Shown: positions 11,014 through 18,582 of the stretch, in pieces
Position numbering within the stretch: the stretch's first letter is position 1
Layout of the letters: the number at the start of each line of letters is the position of its first letter
Origin: Lacinutrix mariniflava
GTDB lineage: Bacteria > Bacteroidota > Bacteroidia > Flavobacteriales > Flavobacteriaceae
Length of the DNA stretch: 64,000 nt
Reading direction: 5' to 3'
Assembly: GCF_001418015.1 (NCBI RefSeq)
Contig: NZ_LIQG01000032.1
Coordinates: 248,001-312,000, forward strand
Program-made: the position numbers and the translations under genes
Notes under the pieces: generated by a model
What the model was told of the DNA's origin: nothing
Seen by the model: only the letters and a program-made list of their open reading frames with translations
Databases searched by the model: none

Positions 11014-11100
11014 GATTAATTCTTTAATCCGATTTTCTAATCGATATAGAGTTGGTTAATAGCGATGAAATCCTGAGACTTATGTTTCAGGATTTTTTTT
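11014..11100 (+). ncRNA. sRNA-like unit 1
   Basis: A short noncoding stretch after a -7 box, with the shared block GGTTAATAGC (11055-11063) and a terminal hairpin AAATCCTGA/TCAGGATTT plus T-tract (11068-11100). It is a diverged relative of units 2 and 3. No protein frame of useful length exists here. Confidence 0.5.
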
Positions 11101-11218
11101 ATAAAAAAATAGGCCTAGAATGTTAAAAACGTGTTAAATACTGATAATCAGTGTAATAAATTTACTTTTGCATCGTCTATATAGAAACACAACACAGTTA
11201 ACGAATATCTTTTATTTG

Positions 11219-11308
11219 AATTAGTCTTCCATTAAAACGTTCGTAAACACGTTAAGTTTATATGATTAATAGCAGAGAATCCCAATGTTGACGCGTTGGG
11301 ATTTTTAT
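11219..11308 (+). ncRNA. sRNA-like unit 2
   Basis: Starts with AATTAGTCTTCCA, carries GATTAATAGCA at 11264-11274, and ends in the hairpin AATCCCAATG/CGTTGGGATT with T-tract (11278-11306). It shares most positions over about 90 bases with unit 3. Promoter candidates are TACTTTTG at 11163-11170 and the imperfect TTTATTTG at 11211-11218. Confidence 0.55.
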
Positions 11309-11414
11309 TTAAAATTAACCTCGAATGTTAAACTATGTTAAAGCCTCATTTTAAGCGCAATTAAGATAAAAAAGACACATCTAAAGTAATATACAACTTA
11401 GAAAAACGAATCGT

Positions 11415-11422
11415 TAAATTTG
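11415..11422 (+). promoter_or_regulatory. -7 box TAAATTTG before sRNA-like unit 3
   Basis: Exact TAnnTTTG match abutting the conserved AATTAGTCTTCCA start of the unit. Confidence 0.5.
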
Positions 11423-11512
11423 AATTAGTCTTCCACTTTAAAGGTCGTAAAAAAGTTAAGTTTTCATGATTAATAGCAAAAAATCCCAATGTTAAATACA
11501 TTGGGATTTTTA
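11423..11512 (+). ncRNA. sRNA-like unit 3
   Basis: Same layout as unit 2: AATTAGTCTTCCA, GATTAATAGCA at 11468-11478, and the terminator ATCCCAATG/CATTGGGAT with T-tract (about 11481-11512). Changes between units 2 and 3 keep the terminator stem paired. The next gene is convergent, so this is not a leader of a downstream coding region. Confidence 0.55.
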
Positions 11513-11525
11513 GTTTCTGTTTATA

Positions 11526-11618
11526 TGTCATTCTGCGCATTGATGCAGAATCTAGCTTAATTATTTATTACTTGTAATATGAGATTGCTACGTTCCTAAA
11601 AAGTAACTCGCAATGACA
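11526..11618. repeat. Intergenic inverted-repeat element (TGTCATT...AATGACA)
   Basis: The 93-base element begins TGTCATTCTGCG and ends CTCGCAATGACA, so its ends are inverted repeats. Inside are GCAGAATCT and GAGATTGCTACG. A related partial copy (TGTCATTCAGAACGAAGC) lies at about 26592-26620 after the pyruvate carboxylase gene. It resembles the short palindromic interspersed repeats of flavobacterial genomes. Confidence 0.6.
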
Positions 11619-11654
11619 AAAAAATTATGAGTTTCCTTTTTTCTAAGGAATTTG

Positions 11655-12665
11655 TTACCATTTAATAATAACACTTCCCCAAGTAAAACCACTACCAAAG
11701 GCAGCTAAAACTACATTATCTCCTTCTTTTATTTTTCCTTCTTCCCAAGCTTCGGTTAAAGCTATTGGAATAGAAGCAGCGGTTGTGTTTCCGTATTTCT
11801 GTATGTTATTAAATACTTGATCGTCGCTTAATCCAAATTTCTTCTGTATAAACTGTGCAATACGTAAATTCGCTTGATGCGGAATTAACATATCTATCGC
11901 TTCTTTATCTAAATTATTTTTAGCCAAACCTTCCATAATAACTTCACTAAAACGAACCACTGCATTTTTAAATACAAATTGCCCATTCATGTGTGGAAAA
12001 TAACTTTCGTCATCCGGATTGTTTTCTGCTAAAATATCGTTTACCCAACGTTTTCCCATTCCGGGTGCAACAAGTACCAATTCTTCGGCATGTTCTCCTT
12101 GAGAATGTAAATGTGTAGATAAAATTCCTTTTGTATTATCTTCTTCTCTACTTAATATTGCAGCACCTGCACCATCTCCAAAAATAACGGTAACTCCTCT
12201 TCCTCGAGTAGTTTTATCTAGTCCACGAGAATGCAATTCACTTCCAATAACAAGAATGTTTTTATACATTCCAGTTTTTATAAAATTATCTGCCACAGAC
12301 AATGCGTATACAAAACCAGAACACTGGTTACGCACATCTAGCGCACCAACAGTTTTAATACCTAAAGCATGTTGCACTTGTACTCCTGGCCCAGGAAAAT
12401 ACATATCTGGACTTAAGGTTGCAAATATTATAAAATCGATATCATCTTTATCAATTCCAGAACGCTCAATAGCTTGCTTGGCAGCTTTTACTCCCATTGT
12501 AGCTGTTGTATCTCCAGACCCATCTTTTACCCAACGACGTTCTTTAATACCGGTGCGTTCGGTAATCCACTCGTCATTAGTATCCATCAATTTAGATAGA
12601 TCGCTGTTGGTTACTACATTATCTGGGACATATTTACCAAGTCCTATTATTTTTGAATTGTACAT
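11655..12665 (-). CDS. fabH: Beta-ketoacyl-ACP synthase III (FabH)
   Basis: A 336-residue thiolase-fold enzyme that starts fatty acid synthesis by condensing acyl-CoA with malonyl-ACP. Seen: IIGLGKYVPDNVVTN at the N-terminus, the WITERTGIKERR loop that contacts CoA, catalytic Cys115 in DVRNQCSGFVYAL, the catalytic His in IPHQANLRI and the catalytic Asn in GNTTAASIP. Length is normal. Start ATG at 12665. It is divergent from htpG and not beside plsX or rpmF, so it may be one of several FabH paralogues. A role in another acyl condensation cannot be excluded. Confidence 0.93.
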   Translation of the reverse strand: MYNSKIIGLGKYVPDNVVTNSDLSKLMDTNDEWITERTGIKERRWVKDGSGDTTATMGVKAAKQAIERSGIDKDDIDFIIFATLSPDMYFPGPGVQVQHALGIKTVGALDVRNQCSGFVYALSVADNFIKTGMYKNILVIGSELHSRGLDKTTRGRGVTVIFGDGAGAAILSREEDNTKGILSTHLHSQGEHAEELVLVAPGMGKRWVNDILAENNPDDESYFPHMNGQFVFKNAVVRFSEVIMEGLAKNNLDKEAIDMLIPHQANLRIAQFIQKKFGLSDDQVFNNIQKYGNTTAASIPIALTEAWEEGKIKEGDNVVLAAFGSGFTWGSVIIKW

Positions 12666-12841
12666 AGAATGCTATTTTATTTCTTCCGCGAAGACGGAAA
12701 TCTCAAGACTGTATTATTACAAGTAATCTGAAGCGCAATTTAAGTTTTTCAACTATAATGTATCTCAAATTTGTTTTAATTAATTATGCACGCATAATAA
12801 CTTGCTTTAATTATGAAATCCTCAAATTTTTTTTACAACAG

Positions 12842-12882
12842 TGTCATCTTGTCACTTTTAATCACTTGGCATTTTTGTTGAC
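12842..12882 (+). promoter_or_regulatory. Sigma-54-like promoter and TGTCA repeats upstream of htpG
   Basis: TTGGCA at 12866-12871 and TTGA at 12878-12881 have the -24/-12 spacing of sigma-54 promoters (GG to G 12 bases apart), with A replacing the usual -12 C. Just upstream TGTCA occurs twice with an 8-base period (12842-12846 and 12850-12854), a candidate activator site. The leader would be about 55 bases. Confidence 0.35.
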
Positions 12883-12948
12883 TATTACAAAGAAGAAATT
12901 AATAAGAAATTTTCGCTTAAGCGGAAATAAAAAATAAATATTATAATT

Positions 12949-14865
12949 ATGGCAAAAGGAAATATTAATGTTTCAGTAGAAAACATTTTCCCATTAATTA
13001 AAAAATTCTTGTATAGTGATCACGAAATATTTTTACGTGAACTTATAAGTAACGGTACAGATGCTACTTTAAAGTTAAAGCATTTAGCTAGTATTGGTGA
13101 ATCTAAATCTGAATACGGAAATCCTGTAATCGAAATTAAAATTGATAAAGAAGGTAAAAAACTTCACATTATCGATCAAGGTTTAGGGATGACGGAAGAC
13201 GAGGTTGAAAAATACATTAACCAAATTGCTTTTTCTGGAGCCGAAGAATTTTTAGATCAGTATAAAGACTCAGCAAAAGATTCAGGAATCATTGGTCATT
13301 TTGGTCTTGGTTTTTATTCTGCATTTATGGTAGCAGAAAAAGTAGAAATCATTACTAAATCTCACAAAGAAGGAACAACTGGTGCACACTGGACTTGCGA
13401 TGGCTCTCCAGAATTTACATTAGAAGCTTCAGATAAAACAGATAGAGGAACAGAAATTATTCTTCATATTGCAGAAGATTCTACAGAGTTTTTAGAAGAA
13501 GCACGTATTAATACTTTATTATATAAGTATAACAAGTTTATGCCTATTCCAATTAAATTTGGAACTAAAGAAGTTAACGATCCAGAGCACACACCTGCAA
13601 CTACAAAGGATGCTGAAGGTAAAGAAACAACTGAGCCTCAACAAAAAATTACTGTAGATAACATTATCAATAATCCTAATCCAGCTTGGACAAAACAACC
13701 AACAGAATTAGAAGATACAGACTATACCAACTTTTACAGAGAGTTATATCCTGCACAACACGAAGATCCATTATTCCACATTCATTTAAATGTAGATTAT
13801 CCGTTTAACTTAACAGGAATCTTATATTTCCCAAAGATGTCTCAAGATATGAGCATGCAAAAGGATAAAATTCAGTTATACCAAAACCAGGTTTATGTAA
13901 CGGATAATGTAGAAGGTATTGTACCAGAATTTTTAACCATGTTACGTGGTGTAATCGATTCTCCAGATATTCCTTTAAACGTATCGCGTTCTTACTTGCA
14001 AGCAGATGGTGCTGTAAAAAAGATTTCATCTTACATTACACGTAAGGTTGCAGATAAATTAAAATCGTTATTTAATACTAATCGTGAAGATTTTGAAGCA
14101 AAATGGAACGATATTAAAGTGGTTATAGAATATGGAATGCTATCTGAAGATAAATTCTTCGAAAAAGCAGATGCCTTTACTTTATACCCAACTGTAGATA
14201 ATAAGTATTACACATACGAAGAATTAGAAAACACTATTAAAGCCAACCAAACAGATAAGGATGGTAAAATGGTAATTCTTTATACAAGCGATCAAGATGC
14301 ACAGCACACGTATATTGAAGCTGCAAAAGCTAAAGGTTACGAAGTATTGTTATTAGACTCGCCTATTATTTCGCATTTAATGCAGAAATTAGAAAGTACT
14401 AAAGAGAACATAACATTTGCTCGTGTAGATGCAGATTCTATAGATAAGTTAATTAAGAAAGACGAAACAACGATTTCTAAATTAGACGAAGATCAAACTA
14501 AAGTATTAGACGAATTATTGAAAAGTGTAATACCTTCAGAAAAATTCATGGTACAATTAGAGCCTCAAGATAGTGATGCTTCTCCATTTATGATTACGCA
14601 GCCTGAGTTTATGCGTAGAATGAAAGAAATGCAAGCTTCTGGTGGTGGCGGTGGAATGCAAATGTTTGGTGCTATGCCAGAAATGTATAACTTAACAGTG
14701 AACACAAATTCTGAATTGGTAGGCGAAATTTTAAATACCGACAACAAAGAGATTCAAGAACGTTTAATAAACCAAAGTTTAGACTTAGCAAGACTATCTC
14801 AAGGTTTATTAAAAGGAAAAGAACTTAGTGATTTTATAAAACGTTCTTACGCGATGATTAAGTAA
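12949..14865 (+). CDS. htpG: Molecular chaperone HtpG (Hsp90)
   Basis: A 638-residue cytosolic Hsp90. The N-terminal ATPase (GHKL) domain shows FLRELISNGTDATLKL, DQGLGMTEDEV and GHFGLGFYSAFMVA. The middle domain follows a short charged insert at about 218-232, with LNVSRSYLQAD as the conserved R-bearing catalytic loop. The C-terminal dimerisation domain contains a Gly-rich segment (ASGGGGGMQMFG) before the end. It helps fold and remodel client proteins under stress. Start ATG at 12949. Promoter-like elements lie at 12842-12882, and the first terminator of the accessory island follows at 14931. Confidence 0.97.
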   Translation: MAKGNINVSVENIFPLIKKFLYSDHEIFLRELISNGTDATLKLKHLASIGESKSEYGNPVIEIKIDKEGKKLHIIDQGLGMTEDEVEKYINQIAFSGAEEFLDQYKDSAKDSGIIGHFGLGFYSAFMVAEKVEIITKSHKEGTTGAHWTCDGSPEFTLEASDKTDRGTEIILHIAEDSTEFLEEARINTLLYKYNKFMPIPIKFGTKEVNDPEHTPATTKDAEGKETTEPQQKITVDNIINNPNPAWTKQPTELEDTDYTNFYRELYPAQHEDPLFHIHLNVDYPFNLTGILYFPKMSQDMSMQKDKIQLYQNQVYVTDNVEGIVPEFLTMLRGVIDSPDIPLNVSRSYLQADGAVKKISSYITRKVADKLKSLFNTNREDFEAKWNDIKVVIEYGMLSEDKFFEKADAFTLYPTVDNKYYTYEELENTIKANQTDKDGKMVILYTSDQDAQHTYIEAAKAKGYEVLLLDSPIISHLMQKLESTKENITFARVDADSIDKLIKKDETTISKLDEDQTKVLDELLKSVIPSEKFMVQLEPQDSDASPFMITQPEFMRRMKEMQASGGGGGMQMFGAMPEMYNLTVNTNSELVGEILNTDNKEIQERLINQSLDLARLSQGLLKGKELSDFIKRSYAMIK

Positions 14866-14906
14866 GTTATTCTTTTTAACCAGAAACTACTTAAATAAAA
14901 CTATTT

Positions 14907-14925
14907 TTTCGCTTTCGCGGAAAGA
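14907..14925. repeat. Short intergenic palindrome family (CGCTTTCGCGGAAA)
   Basis: One of at least eight copies of the motif in noncoding DNA of this window: 8174-8190 and 12684-12700 (inverted or diverged), 12911-12927, 14907-14925, 27211-27224, 30109-30123, 37611-37629 and 39115-39130. Most sit just after a stop codon and before a terminator. Confidence 0.7.
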
Positions 14926-14930
14926 CTAAA

Positions 14931-14954
14931 ACCACCTTTCGAGGTGGTTTTTTT
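14931..14954 (+). terminator. Terminator ACCACCTTTCGAGGTGGT + T7
   Basis: Stem ACCACCT/AGGTGGT with a short loop and a seven-T run, after htpG. Nearly the same hairpin recurs at 16236, 18561, 30129, 37632 and 38251. Confidence 0.85.
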
Positions 14955-15038
14955 ATGCTTGACTTTGTCATTTTTTTAGGCTAACTTCGTTTAACGTCTG
15001 ATTTATAACATTGAAACGATTTTGTGTCAACGAAATAT
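14933..15038 (+). repeat. 106-bp direct repeat, left copy (terminator + leader repeat)
   Basis: From CACCTTTCGAGGTGG through TTGACTTTGTC and TTCGTTTAACGT (14986-14997) to TGTGTCAACGAAATAT. It is almost identical in sequence and equal in length to 16236-16341. The pair brackets the DUF6624 lipoprotein gene. Confidence 0.85.
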
Positions 15039-15069
15039 TGACATTCATTAACACCATACCAAGAAACCT

Positions 15070-16083
15070 ATGAAAAACATTTTAATTTTAGTATTACTAA
15101 TAATATTTTCGTCTTGTAAAAACGGAGAAAAAAATGAAGAAAATATCGTAGAGAAAACACCTACTTCAGAAGAAAGAGCAAAATATGCTGAATTGAAAAG
15201 TCAAGCTTGGAAACTTTATGAAAACGAAAACTATTTAGAATCAGCAAAGAAATATTCAGAGGCATTTACAACTCTTGGTAATAAGGGAAATACATCTGAT
15301 AGATATAATGCTGCTTGTTCTTGGGCTTTAGCAAATCAAATTGATTCATCATTTGTTCAATTATTCAGAATTGCAGAAAAAGGTAATTATAAAAATTATG
15401 CGCATATAACAACAGATAGCGATTTATCTAGGCTACATTCTGATAAAAGATGGAATGAAGTTTTAGATTTAGTCAAAAGCAATAAAGAAAAAGCAGAAGA
15501 AGATTTAGATAAACCTTTAGTTGCAATCCTTGATACAATATATCAAGAAGATCAAGGATTAAGAAGACAAATTAACGAGGTTGAGGAAAAATATGGTAGA
15601 GATTCGGACGAAATGAAAGCTCATTGGAAAACCATAAACGAAAAAGACTCTATCAATCTCATAAAAATACAAAAGATACTTGACGAAAGAGGTTGGCTCG
15701 GTCAAGACATAATTGGAGGACAAGGAAATTCGACATTATTTTTAGTCATTCAACATTCACAGATAGAAATACAGGAAAAGTATTTACCAATGATGAGAGA
15801 AGCAGTTAAGAAAAATAATGCACGCCCAAGTAGTTTAGCATTATTAGAAGACAGAGTATCTTTAAGAACTGGAAAAAGACAAATTTACGGTAGTCAAATT
15901 GGGAGAAACCAAGAATCAGGTGAATTTTATGTCTCACCAATCGAAAATCCTGAAAAAGTTGATGAAAGAAGAGCCGAAGTCGGACTTGGTACTTTACAAG
16001 AATATATATCAAATTGGAATATAACTTGGGATGTAGAAAAACATAAGGAAATGACTGCAAAATTCGAGGCTGAAAAAAAATAA
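15070..16083 (+). CDS. Lipoprotein with helical-repeat region and DUF6624 domain
   Basis: A 337-residue secreted lipoprotein: signal peptide with lipobox IIFSSC (Cys16), an N-terminal TPR-like part (about 30-130, WKLYENENYLESAKKYSEAF; RYNAACSWALAN), then a DUF6624-type domain (about 150-290) with LDERGWLGQDIIGGQGN, FLVIQHS, LPMMREA and LLEDRVSLRTGKRQIYGSQIGR. The function of DUF6624 is unknown. Start ATG at 15070. The gene sits alone between two copies of a 106-bp repeat and is followed 6 bases after its stop by a 136-bp palindrome, so it forms one unit of the repeat-bounded island. Confidence 0.8.
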   Translation: MKNILILVLLIIFSSCKNGEKNEENIVEKTPTSEERAKYAELKSQAWKLYENENYLESAKKYSEAFTTLGNKGNTSDRYNAACSWALANQIDSSFVQLFRIAEKGNYKNYAHITTDSDLSRLHSDKRWNEVLDLVKSNKEKAEEDLDKPLVAILDTIYQEDQGLRRQINEVEEKYGRDSDEMKAHWKTINEKDSINLIKIQKILDERGWLGQDIIGGQGNSTLFLVIQHSQIEIQEKYLPMMREAVKKNNARPSSLALLEDRVSLRTGKRQIYGSQIGRNQESGEFYVSPIENPEKVDERRAEVGLGTLQEYISNWNITWDVEKHKEMTAKFEAEKK

Positions 16084-16089
16084 CGAAAT

Positions 16090-16225
16090 GCCAACACCGT
16101 ATATAATTTATTGCTGGCTTCTTGCTTACTTGCGAAAGTCCTCACAGACTTTCTTGGTCGGTAATTATTTACTAAAATAGATGCTTAAAACACACAACAA
16201 ACCATATACAACAACGTTAAACGAA
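16090..16225 (+). repeat. Imperfect palindrome ending ACGTTAAACGAA (cassette-end type B, copy 1)
   Basis: Begins GCCAACACCGTATATAATTT and ends at 16214-16225 with ACGTTAAACGAA. Outer arms GTATAT.../...ATATAC pair imperfectly. The centre is a perfect hairpin GAAAGTC-ctcaca-GACTTTC (16134-16153). Sister elements: 18418-18551 and 39995-40115. Confidence 0.8.
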
Positions 16226-16235
16226 AATAAAAAAA

Positions 16236-16341
16236 CACCTTTCGAGGTGGTTTTTTTATGCTTGACTTTGTCATTTTTTTAGCATAACTTCGTTTAACGT
16301 CTGATATAAAACATTGAAACGATTTTGTGTCAACGAAATAT
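16236..16341 (+). repeat. 106-bp direct repeat, right copy
   Basis: Terminator CACCTTTCGAGGTGG with T7, TTGACTTTGTC, TTCGTTTAACGT (16289-16300), TGATATAAAACATTGAAACG and TGTGTCAACGAAATAT. It forms the leader of the effector gene. With the ACGTTAAACGAA box at 16214-16225 it makes a 12-bp perfect inverted repeat around a terminator. Confidence 0.85.
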
Positions 16342-16401
16342 AAGGCAATATTATACTCACTCAATCGGCGAAACGAAACGGATAAAAAAAAGAATAAAAA
16401 C

Positions 16402-18066
16402 ATGAGTTTCAAAGCAGTACTAATTATTAACGACGAAAGGCGAGTAATACTCAATGCAAGTCAATTCTTTTCAAGGTATTTTGACACAAATGGAAAACCT
16501 ACAACAAAACCAATTGGTGGAAAATTAATGTTTTCAATAGAATCTACAGTAGAAGACAGTTTCTTTTACGAAAATATGTTTTCACCAACAGACAAGTGTA
16601 AAGGAGAAATTATATTTTATAAACGAGATGGTTTAAGTGTACTTTTTAAAATAGAATTTGCTAACGCACAAATTCTAAATTTATCAGAACATTTTGATGC
16701 TAAAAATAATCTCCCTTTACATATGAATATTGAAATTGGTTGGGGAATTGCAAGAATAAGAGGAGTTGTTTTCGAAGAATCTTGGAATCCAAATAATCCG
16801 TTTATTGAAATTGAACCAACAATACGTGAAGAAGAAGAAGAAGAAGAAGAAGAAAACGATGAATTTGGAATTAGCATAAAACACATAGCAGATAAAAAAA
16901 CATTTGTTCCACTTGGTGTTCCTGCGTTTTCGGGAACTCCCGAAAACAAAAATATAGAATTTGAAATAGAAATTACAGAAAATGATATTGACGATTTTCA
17001 AGTAGAGTTTCTACACAATAACAAAGTTATACAAACCTATTATTCAAGAAAACAAACTCTAGATGAAGTAGTTGTAACAGCAAAAGGCTCTGGGAATTCT
17101 TCAAACTCTAATACTACAGATAATGAAAACGAGCAAAGTAATTATCCAAAAGGTAAATATAAATTAGAATGGGACGGTTTTGATAGTAATGGTATTTACC
17201 ACAACACTAATTTTATATCAGGAAAATTCAAAGCACGTGTAAAAGGTAGTAAAAATGGAAATGAAAAAACCGCAGAAAGTACAGAGTTCTCTTTTAAATA
17301 TAAAGAAGTAAATTGGGTAGATGCTAAGATTGACAAAAACAATAAACGTATTGATATTACACTTCGTGTAAACCTAAAAGATGGTGGTGCTAAAGGTTTA
17401 AGAAATTGGAATAAAATTCCAAAGAAAGATTTAACCTCAAAAGAACCCATAAAAACAAGAACAAAAAGTTTTGAAGATTTAGAAAAATTAGCAATAGATG
17501 GTTTAAACTATCATTGGGGAAGAAATAAAAATCATTACATTGCTAAAAATGTAGATATTAATGGAGAAGTTTATGAAATATTTATTAATACAATAAACAC
17601 CACAGAAAATGTAATGGATGATGTAAGTTTAATATTTAATACTAATAGAAAATGGATGCGTTCTGGGAATCCAGGAACCGTTGAAGACCCTATTTCAGCT
17701 GTTGGAAATCTTATTTCAAGAGAAGCAGTATGTTATAATGTTGGATATCTTAAGTATTCCAATGGTTGGGGTTATCAAAATAGTAATGACGAGAATATCG
17801 AGTTTAAATTTACTTCTGCTCACGAAATTGGGCATACAATTTTAAAAGCTTATGGTGGCACTTTCTATTCTTATGGTCATAAAGGAAGTGTTAACACAAT
17901 AACTCAAAAAATGAAATCTGATGCCTCTAATTATCCTGCTGATGAAGAGATTGACATAATGCCTTATTACCCAATAAGTCCACCTCCACATCTTTATAAT
18001 AGATATATTGCTTCTGAAAAAGACGTTTTAAGTCTAATTTGGTTAACTAAAATAACGAAAGAATGA
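16402..18066 (+). CDS. TssD (Hcp-like)-metallopeptidase fusion, predicted type VI secretion effector
   Basis: A 554-residue protein. The start at 16402 is chosen because MSFKAVLIIN is the canonical TssD beginning; a GTG at 16327 would add 25 unlike residues from inside the repeat. Domains: (1) residues 1-120 resemble TssD, the Bacteroidota T6SS tube protein (FDTNGKPTTKPIGGKL, SIESTVEDSFFYENM, EIIFYKRD); (2) a linker with nine Glu (143-151); (3) a beta-rich middle region (about 155-345, GKYKLEWDGFDSNGIY); (4) a C-terminal zinc-peptidase-like domain with His474-Glu-Ile-Gly-His478, His493 in SYGHKGS, and DIMPYY as a possible Met-turn. I infer an effector delivered as part of the Hcp tube. The next gene overlaps by 4 bases and encodes a lipoprotein, a probable immunity protein. 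No other T6SS gene is in the window. Confidence 0.8.
   Translation: MSFKAVLIINDERRVILNASQFFSRYFDTNGKPTTKPIGGKLMFSIESTVEDSFFYENMFSPTDKCKGEIIFYKRDGLSVLFKIEFANAQILNLSEHFDAKNNLPLHMNIEIGWGIARIRGVVFEESWNPNNPFIEIEPTIREEEEEEEEENDEFGISIKHIADKKTFVPLGVPAFSGTPENKNIEFEIEITENDIDDFQVEFLHNNKVIQTYYSRKQTLDEVVVTAKGSGNSSNSNTTDNENEQSNYPKGKYKLEWDGFDSNGIYHNTNFISGKFKARVKGSKNGNEKTAESTEFSFKYKEVNWVDAKIDKNNKRIDITLRVNLKDGGAKGLRNWNKIPKKDLTSKEPIKTRTKSFEDLEKLAIDGLNYHWGRNKNHYIAKNVDINGEVYEIFINTINTTENVMDDVSLIFNTNRKWMRSGNPGTVEDPISAVGNLISREAVCYNVGYLKYSNGWGYQNSNDENIEFKFTSAHEIGHTILKAYGGTFYSYGHKGSVNTITQKMKSDASNYPADEEIDIMPYYPISPPPHLYNRYIASEKDVLSLIWLTKITKE
16828..16854 (+). repeat. (GAA)9 in the effector linker
   Basis: Nine consecutive GAA codons encode Glu143-Glu151 between the TssD-like domain and the middle domain. 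Slippage would change linker length in frame. Confidence 0.9.
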
Positions 18067-18413
18067 AACTAATAAAACTTCTATTTCTTATTTTTTTAAT
18101 ATCTTCTTGCTCAAATAAGATATCATATTATCAAGGCTATATCTATAAAAATAATATGCCTCTAGAAAACATAAAGGTTGTGGCAAGAGATCATCCCGAC
18201 ACTATATCTATAACTAACGAAAAAGGTTATTTTAAATTAAATAAACGAGCTACTTGGATAGAAAAATATTTATATCTTTATTCTAAAAACAAAAAAATTG
18301 ATTCTATATCTATTATAAGAACGCATCCAGAATATGGAGTGAAATATTATTTTATTGAAGGTAGAAATGATACTCTATTTCTAAAGATTAATAATAACGT
18401 AATAAAAAAATAA
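18063..18413 (+). CDS. Small lipoprotein, predicted immunity partner of the TssD fusion
   Basis: A 116-residue lipoprotein: signal MKLIKLLFLIFLISSCSNK with lipobox ISSC (Cys16), then a short beta-sandwich-like region (YYQGYIYKNNMPLENIKVV...TNEKGYFKLNKR) that looks like a trimmed CarboxypepD-regulatory fold. The ATG overlaps the stop of the upstream effector gene (ATGA), so translation is coupled. A periplasm-facing lipoprotein made with a metallopeptidase effector fits an immunity protein that shields the cell envelope compartment; this role is inferred from order and topology, not from a recognised family. A 134-bp palindrome follows 5 bases after the stop. Confidence 0.7.
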   Translation: MKLIKLLFLIFLISSCSNKISYYQGYIYKNNMPLENIKVVARDHPDTISITNEKGYFKLNKRATWIEKYLYLYSKNKKIDSISIIRTHPEYGVKYYFIEGRNDTLFLKINNNVIKK

Positions 18414-18417
18414 CGTT

Positions 18418-18551
18418 GCCTAACCTCGTATAATTTATTGCTAGTTCTAGCCTGCTTACGAAAGTCTAAACGGACTTTCTTAGTTAGGATTTATTTATTA
18501 AATTAGTTGCTTAATACACGCAACAAACAAGATACAACAACGTTAAACGAA
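18418..18551 (+). repeat. Imperfect palindrome ending ACGTTAAACGAA (cassette-end type B, copy 2)
   Basis: Begins GCCTAACCTCGTATAATTT and ends ACGTTAAACGAA (18540-18551). Central perfect hairpin GAAAGTC-taaacg-GACTTTC (18460-18479): the stem is the same as in copy 1 while the loop differs. The first seven bases GCCTAAC fit the integron box RYYYAAC, and GTTAAAC near the end fits GTTRRRY. Confidence 0.8.
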
Positions 18552-18560
18552 ATTTCAAAA

Positions 18561-18582
18561 ACCACCTTTCAAGGTGGTTTTT
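18561..18582 (+). terminator. Terminator ACCACCTTTCAAGGTGGT + T7
   Basis: Closes the effector/immunity unit. It is followed by a partial leader repeat (TTGACTTTATT, TTCGTTTAA at 18618-18626) before the Imm53-like gene. Confidence 0.85.

Noticed and set aside
16327-16401. Longer effector starting at GTG 16327
   Set aside because: The extra 25 residues come from the leader repeat, and MSFKA at 16402 is the family start.
16617-17450. Antisense frames opposite the effector gene
   Set aside because: They are shadows of the GAA tract and of the well-supported plus-strand frame.
14933-18582. True integron
   Set aside because: No integrase gene is visible in the window, and copy 1 lacks an exact RYYYAAC box; kept only as a cassette-like hypothesis.
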